Assembly: GCF_042433895.1 (NCBI RefSeq)
Contig: NZ_JBHLUA010000021.1
Span: 62,001 to 126,000 of the forward strand
From: Mesonia maritima
GTDB lineage: Bacteria > Bacteroidota > Bacteroidia > Flavobacteriales > Flavobacteriaceae
Length of the DNA stretch: 64,000 bases
Direction of reading: 5' to 3'
The notes under the pieces were generated by a model. The model was not told the DNA's origin, searched no databases, and worked only from the letters and a program-made list of their open reading frames with translations. The position numbers and the translations under genes are program-made. Positions 18,115 to 26,749 of the stretch are shown piece by piece. Each line of letters begins with the position of its first letter. Within the stretch, counting starts at the first letter, position 1.

Positions 18115-19833
18115 TTAGGCTAACATAGTAACCGGATTTTCGATATATTTCTTAAACGTTTCTAAGAATTTTGCACCAGTCGCACCATCTACCGTTCTGT
18201 GATCGCAAGCAAGCGTAACCTTCATTGTATGGCCAACTTTTATTTCGCCATTTTTAACTACCGGCTTTTCTACAATCGCACCAACCGATAAAATAGCTGA
18301 ATTTGGCTGATTAATAATGCTGGTAAATTCTTCAATACCAAACATTCCTAAATTTGAAACTGTAAATGTACTACCTTCCATATCTTTAGGCTGTAATTTT
18401 TTGTTTCTTGCTTTTCCGGCTAGATCTTTTACGTTTGAATTGATGGTCATCATCGACATCTGATCGGTAAATCGTAATACTGGAACCACTAACCCTTCTT
18501 CTACCGCAACAGCAACACCCACGTGAATATGTTTTGCAATTTTGGTAGCATCGCCAGTCCATTGGGAATTAACCTGCGGATGTTTACGCAACGCCATTGC
18601 CGAAGCTTTAATTACCATATCATTATACGAAACTTTCGTGTCTGGCATTTCATTGATTTGCGCGCGCGATTTCATCGCGTTTTCCATATCTAACTCAATC
18701 GTTAAATAATAATGGGGCGCGTTAAATTTAGATTCTGAAAGTCGTTTGGCAATTGTTTTTCGCATTTGCGAATTTTTAACCTCTTCAAAACTTTCTTCAC
18801 CTGCAGGAACGTAAGGTTGCGCAGCAGATTCTTCCGATTTTGCTGCTTTCTTTTCAGCAGGTTTTTCTGAAGGTTTGTAACTTTCGATATCCTTTTTAAC
18901 GATTCGTCCGTTTTCACCACTACCTTTAACATCAGCTAAATCAATTCCTTTTTCTTCGGCTATTTTTTTAGCTAAAGGTGAAGCAAAAATACGATCGCCA
19001 TCACTATCGGTATGTTGTCTATCTCCAGAATCTGAACTTTCGCTTTCTGAAGAAGTTTTATCTTTCGATGCTTTATCTTCTGAAGATTTTTCCTTTTTGT
19101 CAGACTTTTTAGATTTCTTGGAAGAACCACCAGATTTTAATTGATCTAAAAATTTAGAAACATCGGTTCCTTCCGGACCAATAATTGCTAAAACTGAATC
19201 TACCGGAGCGCTTTCACCTTCATCGATTCCGATGTGGAGTAAGGTTCCTTCATAGAAAGATTCGAATTCCATGGTGGCTTTATCGGTTTCGATTTCAGCT
19301 AAAATTTCACCTTCTTCTACGCTATCGCCTTCTTTTTTCAACCATTGTGCAACGGTACCTTCTTCCATGGTATCAGAAAGTCGTGGCATTTTTACCACTT
19401 CTACATCCTCTGGAATTTCACCATCTGCATCTTCGTCACTTTCTTCTTCATCATTTTCATCTGAAGAATCATCTTTTTCTTTTGAAGATTTTTTATCGTC
19501 CTTATCCTTTTTATTTTTATCTTCATCTTCAGCATCGTTATCCTTTTTATCAGATTTTCCTTCAGCTTCTTTTATGAGGTCTGAAATATCTTCATCTTCT
19601 TCACCAATAATTGCCAACAAAGCATCAACCGGAGCACCATCGCCTTCTTCAACACCAATATAAAGTAAAGTGCCGTCATAGAAAGACTCAAACTCCATGG
19701 TTGCTTTATCGGTTTCTATTTCAGCTAAAATATCGCCTTCTTCGACTTTATCGCCTTTTTGTTTTAACCATTTTGCCACAACACCTTCTTCCATCGTGTC
19801 GCTTAAACGAGGCATATTTATAACTTCAGCCAT
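18115..19833 (-). CDS. pdhC: Pyruvate dehydrogenase E2 (dihydrolipoyl acetyltransferase), two lipoyl domains
   Basis: A 572-residue E2 core protein. Lipoyl domain 1 covers residues 1-80 with the lipoylated Lys43 in IETDKATM. An acidic/lysine-rich linker follows. Lipoyl domain 2 covers about 144-222 with Lys185 in an identical motif. After a second charged linker comes the peripheral subunit-binding domain (about 281-318, RIFASPLAKKIAEEKGIDL). The catalytic domain spans about 345-572, with the active-site His in ACDHRTVDGATG. It transfers acetyl groups to CoA. It starts 6 bases after the E1-alpha gene; no E1-beta or E3 gene is next to it. Confidence 0.96.
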   Translation of the reverse strand: MAEVINMPRLSDTMEEGVVAKWLKQKGDKVEEGDILAEIETDKATMEFESFYDGTLLYIGVEEGDGAPVDALLAIIGEEDEDISDLIKEAEGKSDKKDNDAEDEDKNKKDKDDKKSSKEKDDSSDENDEEESDEDADGEIPEDVEVVKMPRLSDTMEEGTVAQWLKKEGDSVEEGEILAEIETDKATMEFESFYEGTLLHIGIDEGESAPVDSVLAIIGPEGTDVSKFLDQLKSGGSSKKSKKSDKKEKSSEDKASKDKTSSESESSDSGDRQHTDSDGDRIFASPLAKKIAEEKGIDLADVKGSGENGRIVKKDIESYKPSEKPAEKKAAKSEESAAQPYVPAGEESFEEVKNSQMRKTIAKRLSESKFNAPHYYLTIELDMENAMKSRAQINEMPDTKVSYNDMVIKASAMALRKHPQVNSQWTGDATKIAKHIHVGVAVAVEEGLVVPVLRFTDQMSMMTINSNVKDLAGKARNKKLQPKDMEGSTFTVSNLGMFGIEEFTSIINQPNSAILSVGAIVEKPVVKNGEIKVGHTMKVTLACDHRTVDGATGAKFLETFKKYIENPVTMLA

Positions 19834-19839
19834 AATTTT

Positions 19840-20838
19840 TTATAGTTTATGTGATAAAAACGGATAGTCTTCTTGCTCGTAAACCACATCGTACATTACG
19901 CTGGTTTCAGGGAAATCTGATTCATCTGCAAATTTCTCGCATTCTTTTACGCGATCTTTTACACCTTTATCAATTTTCTTGATTTCATCTTCAGAAGCCC
20001 AACTATTTTCTTGTATTTTTTCTAGAACTTGAGAAATAGGATCGATTTTCTGGTATTCTTTTACCTCATCTTTAGTTCTATATTTTTGTGCATCACTCAT
20101 AGAATGACCGCGATAACGATAGGTTTTCATTTCTAAAAATGTTGGTCCGTTACCCGAACGTGCTCTATCGATCGCTTCATCTAAAGCTTCTGCAACTTTA
20201 GCAGGATTCATAGCATCTACAGGTCCGCAAGGCATTTCATAACCTAAACCAAGTTTCCAGATATCTTCGTGGTTTGCGGTTCTTTTTACGGAAGTTCCCA
20301 TAGCATAACCGTTATTTTCTACACAGAAAACTACCGGCAATTGCCACGTCATCGCTAAGTTTAATGTTTCATGAAGTGTTCCTTGTCGAGCAGCTCCATC
20401 ACCTAAAAAAGTCAAGGTTACATTGTCTCGCTTAAAGTATTTATCACCAAAAGCGATTCCGGCACCTAATGGAATTTGCCCACCGACAATTCCGTGACCT
20501 CCGTAAAAACGATGCTCTTTCGAAAAAATGTGCATAGAACCTCCTAAACCTTGAGAAGTTCCTGTTTTCTTTCCGTAAAGTTCTGCCATTACTTTTTTAG
20601 GATCAACGCCCATACCAATGGGTTGCACGTGATTTCGGTAAGCGGTAATCATTCTATCTTTTTCAAGATCCATCGCGTGTAACGCTCCGGCTAGAATGGC
20701 TTCTTGACCATTGTATAAATGGAGAAATCCTCTTACTTTTTGCTGAATATAAACTTGCGCTAATTTGTCTTCAAACTTGCGCCAGAACAACATATCTTCG
20801 TACCACTTAAGGTATGTTTCTTTGGTTATCTTTTTCAT
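19840..20838 (-). CDS. pdhA: Pyruvate dehydrogenase E1 component, alpha subunit
   Basis: A 332-residue thiamine-diphosphate enzyme subunit. The TPP motif runs from TFLGDGAARQGTLHE to VFCVENNGYAMGTS, and the phosphorylation-loop region is TYRYRGHSMSDAQKYR. I place the start at the ATG at 20838 (MKKITKETYLKWYEDM), where family members begin; a GTG at 20862 is in frame but adds a non-homologous octapeptide. It is the first gene of a two-gene operon with E2. The E1-beta partner must be encoded elsewhere, which is common in this phylum. Confidence 0.95.
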   Translation of the reverse strand: MKKITKETYLKWYEDMLFWRKFEDKLAQVYIQQKVRGFLHLYNGQEAILAGALHAMDLEKDRMITAYRNHVQPIGMGVDPKKVMAELYGKKTGTSQGLGGSMHIFSKEHRFYGGHGIVGGQIPLGAGIAFGDKYFKRDNVTLTFLGDGAARQGTLHETLNLAMTWQLPVVFCVENNGYAMGTSVKRTANHEDIWKLGLGYEMPCGPVDAMNPAKVAEALDEAIDRARSGNGPTFLEMKTYRYRGHSMSDAQKYRTKDEVKEYQKIDPISQVLEKIQENSWASEDEIKKIDKGVKDRVKECEKFADESDFPETSVMYDVVYEQEDYPFLSHKL

Positions 20839-20878
20839 GAAATTATTTTTTATGCCGCTCACGAATTAAAGCGGAAAA

Positions 20879-20886
20879 CAAAAATA
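20879..20886 (-). promoter_or_regulatory. -7 promoter element for the PDH operon
   Basis: On the minus strand TATTTTTG matches TAnnTTTG, about 41 bases before the pdhA ATG. A short hairpin (CCGCT / AGCGG) lies in the presumed leader. No clean -33 TTG is seen. Confidence 0.45.
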
Positions 20887-20935
20887 AGATAATATGCGTT
20901 AAAGGAAAAACTCTTTAAGCTTTAATCGGAAAATT

Positions 20936-21418
20936 TTACAGAAAGCTGCTATCGAATGCCAACGGAAGTATATTTACAAGAGAATTTGATTTATAAATTT
21001 TTCCGCTTTCTCCCATAAAATATATCGCAATAGGCGATTTTTGCTTGTATTCATATTCAGCAATGGCTTGTCTGCACGAACCGCAAGGCGGAGTTGGCTC
21101 TGTAATTTCTTTTTGAAGTGATTTTACAGAAATTGCCATCGAAAGAATTTTTTGCTTCGGAAATTTGGAACCTGCATAAAAAATAGCGGTTCGTTCTGCG
21201 CATAAACCTGAAGGATAGGCTGCGTTTTCTTGATTACTTCCGGTAATTATTTCTCCATTTTCTAATTGGATAGCTGCGCCGACAAAGAAATTGGAATATG
21301 GCGCGTAAGCATTATCTCTTGCTTTAAATGATTCTTCCATCAGTTTTTTAGCATCTGTGGGAAGTTCATTTAAATTTTCAAAAACTTGGAGCTTGGTTTG
21401 AAGATTTAATTCTTTCAT
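20936..21418 (-). CDS. cdd: Cytidine deaminase
   Basis: A 160-residue zinc-dependent deaminase converting cytidine and deoxycytidine to the uridine forms. The catalytic motifs are SGLCAERTAIF (zinc Cys and proton-shuttle Glu) and TPPCGSCRQAI (two zinc cysteines). The start is placed at the ATG at 21418 (MKELNLQTKL); the longer frame begins with GTG 21 bases upstream. The length is that of the longer flavobacterial form. It lies between pdhA and the porV terminator, on the same strand but with its own spacing. Confidence 0.94.
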   Translation of the reverse strand: MKELNLQTKLQVFENLNELPTDAKKLMEESFKARDNAYAPYSNFFVGAAIQLENGEIITGSNQENAAYPSGLCAERTAIFYAGSKFPKQKILSMAISVKSLQKEITEPTPPCGSCRQAIAEYEYKQKSPIAIYFMGESGKIYKSNSLVNILPLAFDSSFL

Positions 21419-21447
21419 CTTTCTAAAATACGTATTCACTTTAAAAC

Positions 21448-21480
21448 AAAAAAGTACCGGATAGAAATTCGGTACTTTTT
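21448..21480 (-). terminator. Terminator after porV
   Basis: Inverted repeat AAAAAAGTACCG / CGGTACTTTTT with a 10-base loop, 25 bases beyond the porV stop and just before cdd. Confidence 0.82.
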
Positions 21481-21504
21481 ATATTCTAAAATCTTTAATA
21501 AGAT

Positions 21505-22668
21505 TTAATATTCTCTATATTTTTCTCCGAAGTTAAATGACAAACTAAATCGTAAACTTCCTTCTAATGGATTGGTTACTGATTTTGCGGTAGAGAAAAG
21601 ATAAGAAACATCTATTCGTGTAATTGAATATTTAAAACCAGCACCTAAGGTTAAGAATTTTCTAAATCCTTTTACATCACTTTCATTAAAATATCCTAAA
21701 CGAAATGCAAAACTATCTTCGTACCAATATTCTGCTCCTAAAGCCCACGTAATTTCTTTTAATTCTTCACTGAAACCATTTGGCGCATCACTCCAAGAAG
21801 AAAGCATTGCTCCAAAAGAACTTTCATTATAATAATCGTCTTCTCTATTGATTACACCATCATTATTCGAATCGCTTGGTGTAGGAACTAATAATTTATT
21901 AAATTCAGCATAGGTTCCGATAGTATTTGACGCATCTAAGATGAAATCGAAACCGGCTCCAGCTTTAAAATTTGTTGGAATAAAACTTTCTTGACCGGCA
22001 TCATCATACTTAATTTTTGGGCCGATGTTTGAAATATTAATTCCACCTCTCCAGCGCCCGTTAAAATTATCATACGCAATTTCTTCACTTTGATAAAATG
22101 CTGAAATATCTACGCCAAATGAGTTTGCTGCAGAAGCATCTGCATTACTGGTTTGCAATCTTAAATCTGACCGAATGTAACGCCCTGTTACTGCCATTGA
22201 AATTTGTTCTCCTAAACGTAACGCGTAGGTTAAATCAAAAGAAACTTGGTTAGGCTTTAAAATTAAGGCTTCTTGCTCGGCGGTTTGGCGCGATTCAATT
22301 TCACCTAAATTAAAATAACGTAAACTTGCAGCAAATGCGCTACGTTCATTTATTCGGTTATAATAATTTACTTGGCCTACGTTTATATCATTTACCAATT
22401 CACGTAAATAAGGAACATAGGAAATTCCTACACCTTGTTGATCTTCTACAAATGCATATTTTGCGGGATTCCATTGTTGCGAATAGGTATCTGCTGAAGT
22501 TGCCACACCCATATCTGCCATTCCCGATGCTCTCGCGTCTCCTGAAATTAATAAAAACGGAACTGCGGTTGTTGGAACTCTATCAGATTCTGTGATCTCG
22601 TCTTGAGCTTTTGCTTGTGAACTTAAAAGAATGGAAAATCCTACAAGTAAAAAAGTTATTTTTTTCAT
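21505..22668 (-). CDS. porV: Type IX secretion outer-membrane protein PorV
   Basis: A 387-residue outer-membrane beta-barrel of the PorV (LptO) family. PorV works in the T9SS as the shuttle that carries folded cargo to the PorU attachment complex. A signal peptide ends at about residue 21 (LLSSQAKA). The family block ASGMADMGVATSADTYSQQW (about residues 46-65) followed by NPAKYAF is diagnostic. The end, FSLSFNFGEKYREY, is a barrel-type C-terminus. It lies directly downstream of porU on the same strand and has its own -7 element in the 41-base gap. Confidence 0.95.
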   Translation of the reverse strand: MKKITFLLVGFSILLSSQAKAQDEITESDRVPTTAVPFLLISGDARASGMADMGVATSADTYSQQWNPAKYAFVEDQQGVGISYVPYLRELVNDINVGQVNYYNRINERSAFAASLRYFNLGEIESRQTAEQEALILKPNQVSFDLTYALRLGEQISMAVTGRYIRSDLRLQTSNADASAANSFGVDISAFYQSEEIAYDNFNGRWRGGINISNIGPKIKYDDAGQESFIPTNFKAGAGFDFILDASNTIGTYAEFNKLLVPTPSDSNNDGVINREDDYYNESSFGAMLSSWSDAPNGFSEELKEITWALGAEYWYEDSFAFRLGYFNESDVKGFRKFLTLGAGFKYSITRIDVSYLFSTAKSVTNPLEGSLRFSLSFNFGEKYREY

Positions 22669-22687
22669 ATCTTATTTTAATGTTTGG

Positions 22688-22695
22688 CAAATATA
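22688..22695 (-). promoter_or_regulatory. -7 promoter element for porV
   Basis: TATATTTG on the minus strand matches TAnnTTTG, 19 bases before the porV ATG and inside the porU-porV gap. It suggests porV can be transcribed without porU. Confidence 0.45.
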
Positions 22696-22709
22696 TAGTT
22701 TTCTATTTA

Positions 22710-25700
22710 TTAGAGAATAACGAGCTTTTCAAATTTCTCTACTTTCTTATTTGTTAAGGTTGATTTTACTGTTAATTTATAAACATAAACTCCTTTCCCG
22801 ATTCGATCTCCAAAATCATCTCGACCATCCCAAGTAATATCTCGCGATAGAAAGCCGTCAGTATTAATGACTTGATTTTTAGTCCACACAACTTTTCCGG
22901 TTACAGTGAAAACTTGCACTTGAACTTCTAATGGCTCAAAAGGTCGATTATGATTAAACCAAAATTCTGTATACGTGGTAAATGGATTTGGATAATTCAA
23001 TACCCTATTGATTTTTAACTCGTCATCACCAGTTACCATAAATTGTATCTCCGCTGTACTTGAATTATTATAAACATCCCAAGCTTTAAAAGTTAAGGTA
23101 TGTAAACCTTCATCCAAATCGCGCAATTTATAATTTACGCTTCCTTTTGTATAATCATCGACTTCTGTCTCATAATAATCGTTTACTACAAATGGATCGG
23201 TTTCGTCTCCATCTAAAATTGCGACTAAATCATGACCAATTCCGCTTGCGGTATTAATTCCATTTTCATCGGCTAATTTTGCCAATAAAAATGGCGAACT
23301 ATTGGTAATTCCGCCGGAAACAAAATTTTCATCATTCATGTATAGTTGTATCTCTGGACCTTTGTTATCTTCCGGTGCATTTTCATTTATTCCACCGACA
23401 AGAATAGAAGTATTATACCCTTTATTATCTTGTAACAATTGATTACGCTGAGAATAAAAACTTACGCGACCCTCCCCGACAGGAATTTTAATATCTTTTG
23501 GAACTACAAATTCAAATTCGAATTCACCGTTGGTAACCGAAGCTTGGCCTCGGAAAATACTTTCTCCTAACGTGGTAAAATCAAAAACACCACTACCATC
23601 ATTATTTAATGTACTTCTATCGATACGTTTATCAAAAATTACACTTGATAGTATTCCGTTATAATTTGTGACTCTAGATCCATTAGCATAAACTAATTCT
23701 CCTCTCATTTTAATTTTACTTAAAGCTTTTAAAGTATCGACTTGCGGAGAAGAAATAGGAATATCATTAATATGAGTTAAATTAATTTCTGGATCTGGCA
23801 AAGCTAATTTCATAGCTGGATCACCGAAATAAAAAATGGTTCTTCTATCGGGATCTGTGAGATCATTTTTGGCTAAGCGAACTGCTTCTGCAATAGTTAC
23901 TTCTTGATTATCATATTGAAATAGATAAGGAGCTAATTTGAAATTATAATCAGCGCCGGTACTGACGAAAATTTTTCTCACAGTTGAAACCATAGCAACC
24001 GAACCGCCATTATTGTTCAGTAAATTATATTCACCTGGTGAAAGTCGTAAAGGATTATCAAAAATTGTAAAATCACACGTTATGGTAACAAACAAATTAT
24101 ATCGATTTTCATTTTGCCAGTTTTCAATACTCTCAATAGTAACTAGACGTTCTGCCGCTAGGCCGTTTTCTCCTCCATGCCCAAAATAATTAACTACACA
24201 CGCTCCAACCTCTACCGCTTGATTAATTGCTTCGTTTGCTTCAGGATAGCGGAAACCGCCAGAAGAAGATACCTGCTGGTAAGAATCACTATGAATTTTC
24301 TTTACATTTATAAAAGGTTGATTTTCTGAAATATCATCTCCCAACTCGTCAAGTTTAACCTGCAGGTCAAAATCATCTCCACCATTTCCTCTTTTATCGG
24401 CATCATCAGAAATTAAAACAAAATTATTTCGCCAACTTCCGTAGGAAACTTTACTCTCATAATCGAAAATCTTATCAACTAATATTTTAGCCGTTTGTGG
24501 TGAATCTGCAAGGATTCTTCCCACCGCAATATCTAATTTTCCGCCGAAAATACTAGCACCTTCGTTGGCATCCATTAATCCATAAAAATCATCTGAAGGA
24601 GTTGTACTTGGGCTTGTACTAAAACTATCTAAACTTTCAAAAACTGGTACAATATTATTGTTATTCTGCAAACGGTTTTTATAATCTACCGATCCGTCTC
24701 CAAATAAACAGACATATTTTATTCTATTAGTTGAAGAAGAAGCGTTATCATAAATGTATTTGATGAAATTTCGAATAGCACCAATATCCTGCTTTCCGGA
24801 GTTAAATTCAGTATAAATATCTTTCGTTAAAACGACCTTTACATTTAAATCATCTTTCTCTCTTCTATACTGTGCTAAACGATTTGCTTGCTGCAACAAT
24901 AATTCTGAAGTGACAATTACATAATCTACATCTTGAAATTGGCCTTGATTATTTTCAAAAACAGTTCCTTTTAAATTTATATTATCGACTTGAGCATTTG
25001 CTTCTTTTAAAGGTGTATAAAAATTAGATGAGGGAATTGCTATATAATTTCTCCGTTCACCTAAAGTAGATTTGAAGCTGAAATTCGATTGATTTTGTGT
25101 ATTTTCAATGTAATAGACATTATAAAGATCGGTAATATCCCAAACTTCTTGAATTGAAGAAGCATTTTGAATAACGTATTCTCCAATTCCTGAAGTTGTA
25201 GCAGCGTCTTCCCAAGTAAATTCTAATTGGGAATTTGTCGCGCGAAGTTCTCGTTTCGCTTTTACGTTTATATAATCCACATAAGCCAAACTTGCAGGAT
25301 TTCCCCCATTATTATAAGTCAGCTTTACATTTATATTAGAAGAATTTACAATTAACTGATTAGAAATTGTAGAATCGTCAGCAAAATTGTCATCGGTTAT
25401 GGCACTAAAAGTAGAAGTTCCGAGTTCTTCTCCATTTACAGAAATTTTCATTGAAGTTGAAGCTTCTGAAGCGGAAACTGTATTTATTCTGAATTCAACA
25501 GGTTCAGAAGTAATCAAATTTTCAAAAGTAAATTCAAATTCTTTTTCATTTTCGACATCAAATCGATCGCCAAACCATCTTCTGCCGGTTTTCACAATAC
25601 TATAATCATCTATTTCATGATATTGGTAATCATCGAAAGTTGTAATGGTGGTTGTCGCATTTCCTGTGGGTTGAACAAATGGCGCAATTCTTTTTCCATA

Positions 25701-26540
25701 GTTTCCATCTGCAGTTATAAAATAATAAGACCGGTTGGCATATAAATTTAGATTGGTTAAATTTTCTTCGCTCCACTCATCATCTACAGCTTTTGCATAA
25801 AATAGAATATAATCTTGTGAGTCGAAACTTCCATCGTTTCCACCTACTACACGAATAGAAGTTTCAGGAATATCGTAGTATTCGTTTTCACTATTTTGCA
25901 ATGGCAGCATATCGCCACCGTGACCATGAATTTTTAATCTTCTCGGATCAATAGAAGAAACATTCATTCCCAAACTACTTAAAAAGCTTCGGGATAATTT
26001 ATAAACGCCTGATTTTTCAACATAAAAACGAAACCATTCTCCGTTTGCTAAAACTGAATTGGTTACAGAAGGAGTCGAAAAGGTTACATTTCCATCACGT
26101 GCCACTCCTTTTGTATATTGAATTGAAAAGGAAGTAATTTTCTTAAAAACACCATTTTGCTTTACTATAGGACTTAATTCAAATTGAAAGTATGAAACTT
26201 CTCTTGCCTTAGAGGCAAACATTTTGAAGTTTGGAGTTGAAGGTATACGCGATTTATCTAAATTATTTAACTTTGAAGCAGAAATTACTTCATAAGAAAT
26301 ATTCGTCAATTCTGAAGAAATTATATTTCCAGCTTCTTTCCATTGATTGGTGTAAGAAATCGTTTGTTCGGCTTCATTATAATTAAAAAATTGATTACCA
26401 AACCCCGGAACAAGTTTACGTCCTTCTTCAGGCGAAGTTGAAACATCTTTTTCTTCATTCCAGCTTATGGAAAATTGCTTTTGCTGCGCGTTTAATGTAA
26501 AAAAGAAACCTAAAAAAAATATGGTGTAAAGAAACTTCAT
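22710..26540 (-). CDS. porU: Type IX secretion sortase PorU (C25-like peptidase)
   Basis: A 1276-residue surface protease that removes the C-terminal sorting domain from T9SS cargo and attaches the cargo to the cell surface. The signal peptide ends at about residue 19 (FFLGFFFTLNAQ). The gingipain-like (C25) domain occupies roughly 520-920, with the catalytic His in VVNYFGHGGENGL (about 786) and the catalytic Cys in TITCDF (about 822). The C-terminus has its own sorting-domain-like module starting NYPNPFTTYTEFWF and ending EKFEKLVIL. It precedes porV and is divergent from gldJ, a conserved flavobacterial arrangement. Confidence 0.96.
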   Translation of the reverse strand: MKFLYTIFFLGFFFTLNAQQKQFSISWNEEKDVSTSPEEGRKLVPGFGNQFFNYNEAEQTISYTNQWKEAGNIISSELTNISYEVISASKLNNLDKSRIPSTPNFKMFASKAREVSYFQFELSPIVKQNGVFKKITSFSIQYTKGVARDGNVTFSTPSVTNSVLANGEWFRFYVEKSGVYKLSRSFLSSLGMNVSSIDPRRLKIHGHGGDMLPLQNSENEYYDIPETSIRVVGGNDGSFDSQDYILFYAKAVDDEWSEENLTNLNLYANRSYYFITADGNYGKRIAPFVQPTGNATTTITTFDDYQYHEIDDYSIVKTGRRWFGDRFDVENEKEFEFTFENLITSEPVEFRINTVSASEASTSMKISVNGEELGTSTFSAITDDNFADDSTISNQLIVNSSNINVKLTYNNGGNPASLAYVDYINVKAKRELRATNSQLEFTWEDAATTSGIGEYVIQNASSIQEVWDITDLYNVYYIENTQNQSNFSFKSTLGERRNYIAIPSSNFYTPLKEANAQVDNINLKGTVFENNQGQFQDVDYVIVTSELLLQQANRLAQYRREKDDLNVKVVLTKDIYTEFNSGKQDIGAIRNFIKYIYDNASSSTNRIKYVCLFGDGSVDYKNRLQNNNNIVPVFESLDSFSTSPSTTPSDDFYGLMDANEGASIFGGKLDIAVGRILADSPQTAKILVDKIFDYESKVSYGSWRNNFVLISDDADKRGNGGDDFDLQVKLDELGDDISENQPFINVKKIHSDSYQQVSSSGGFRYPEANEAINQAVEVGACVVNYFGHGGENGLAAERLVTIESIENWQNENRYNLFVTITCDFTIFDNPLRLSPGEYNLLNNNGGSVAMVSTVRKIFVSTGADYNFKLAPYLFQYDNQEVTIAEAVRLAKNDLTDPDRRTIFYFGDPAMKLALPDPEINLTHINDIPISSPQVDTLKALSKIKMRGELVYANGSRVTNYNGILSSVIFDKRIDRSTLNNDGSGVFDFTTLGESIFRGQASVTNGEFEFEFVVPKDIKIPVGEGRVSFYSQRNQLLQDNKGYNTSILVGGINENAPEDNKGPEIQLYMNDENFVSGGITNSSPFLLAKLADENGINTASGIGHDLVAILDGDETDPFVVNDYYETEVDDYTKGSVNYKLRDLDEGLHTLTFKAWDVYNNSSTAEIQFMVTGDDELKINRVLNYPNPFTTYTEFWFNHNRPFEPLEVQVQVFTVTGKVVWTKNQVINTDGFLSRDITWDGRDDFGDRIGKGVYVYKLTVKSTLTNKKVEKFEKLVIL

Positions 26541-26548
26541 CGCTAGAA

Positions 26549-26640
26549 ATAACGTTAATTAAATAATTGTATTATATTTAGACCCACAAAATTAATTTAT
26601 TTAGTAGATATAAATACTAATCTGAAAGAATTAACGTTAT
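26549..26640. repeat. 12-bp perfect inverted repeat between porU and gldJ
   Basis: ATAACGTTAATT at 26549-26560 is exactly inverted as AATTAACGTTAT at 26629-26640, flanking the likely porU promoter. Each arm contains the palindrome AACGTT. It could be a binding site for a regulator acting on both divergent genes, or a chance AT-rich repeat. Confidence 0.5.
26587..26594 (-). promoter_or_regulatory. -7 promoter element for porU
   Basis: TAATTTTG on the minus strand matches TAnnTTTG, about 46 bases before the porU ATG and between the two arms of the inverted repeat. Confidence 0.4.
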
Positions 26641-26749
26641 ACAAAAGAGAACGCAATAATATTAAATGCTAAAATAATAAAACAAACTTGTTAATTTAGC
26701 GTTAATTGTTATATTGCAAACCCAAAATTTTACAAACTTAAATTGTATT

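Noticed and set aside
19185..19823. Plus-strand open frames rich in Leu/His/Arg or Ser opposite the E2 lipoyl domains
   Set aside because: They are antisense reflections of the repeated lipoyl domains and charged linkers of the E2 gene. Two look alike only because the lipoyl domains are duplicated.
26688..26716. TTG-19-TATATTG as a gldJ promoter
   Set aside because: The spacing is right, but the -7 element misses the TTTG end, so it is too weak to list.
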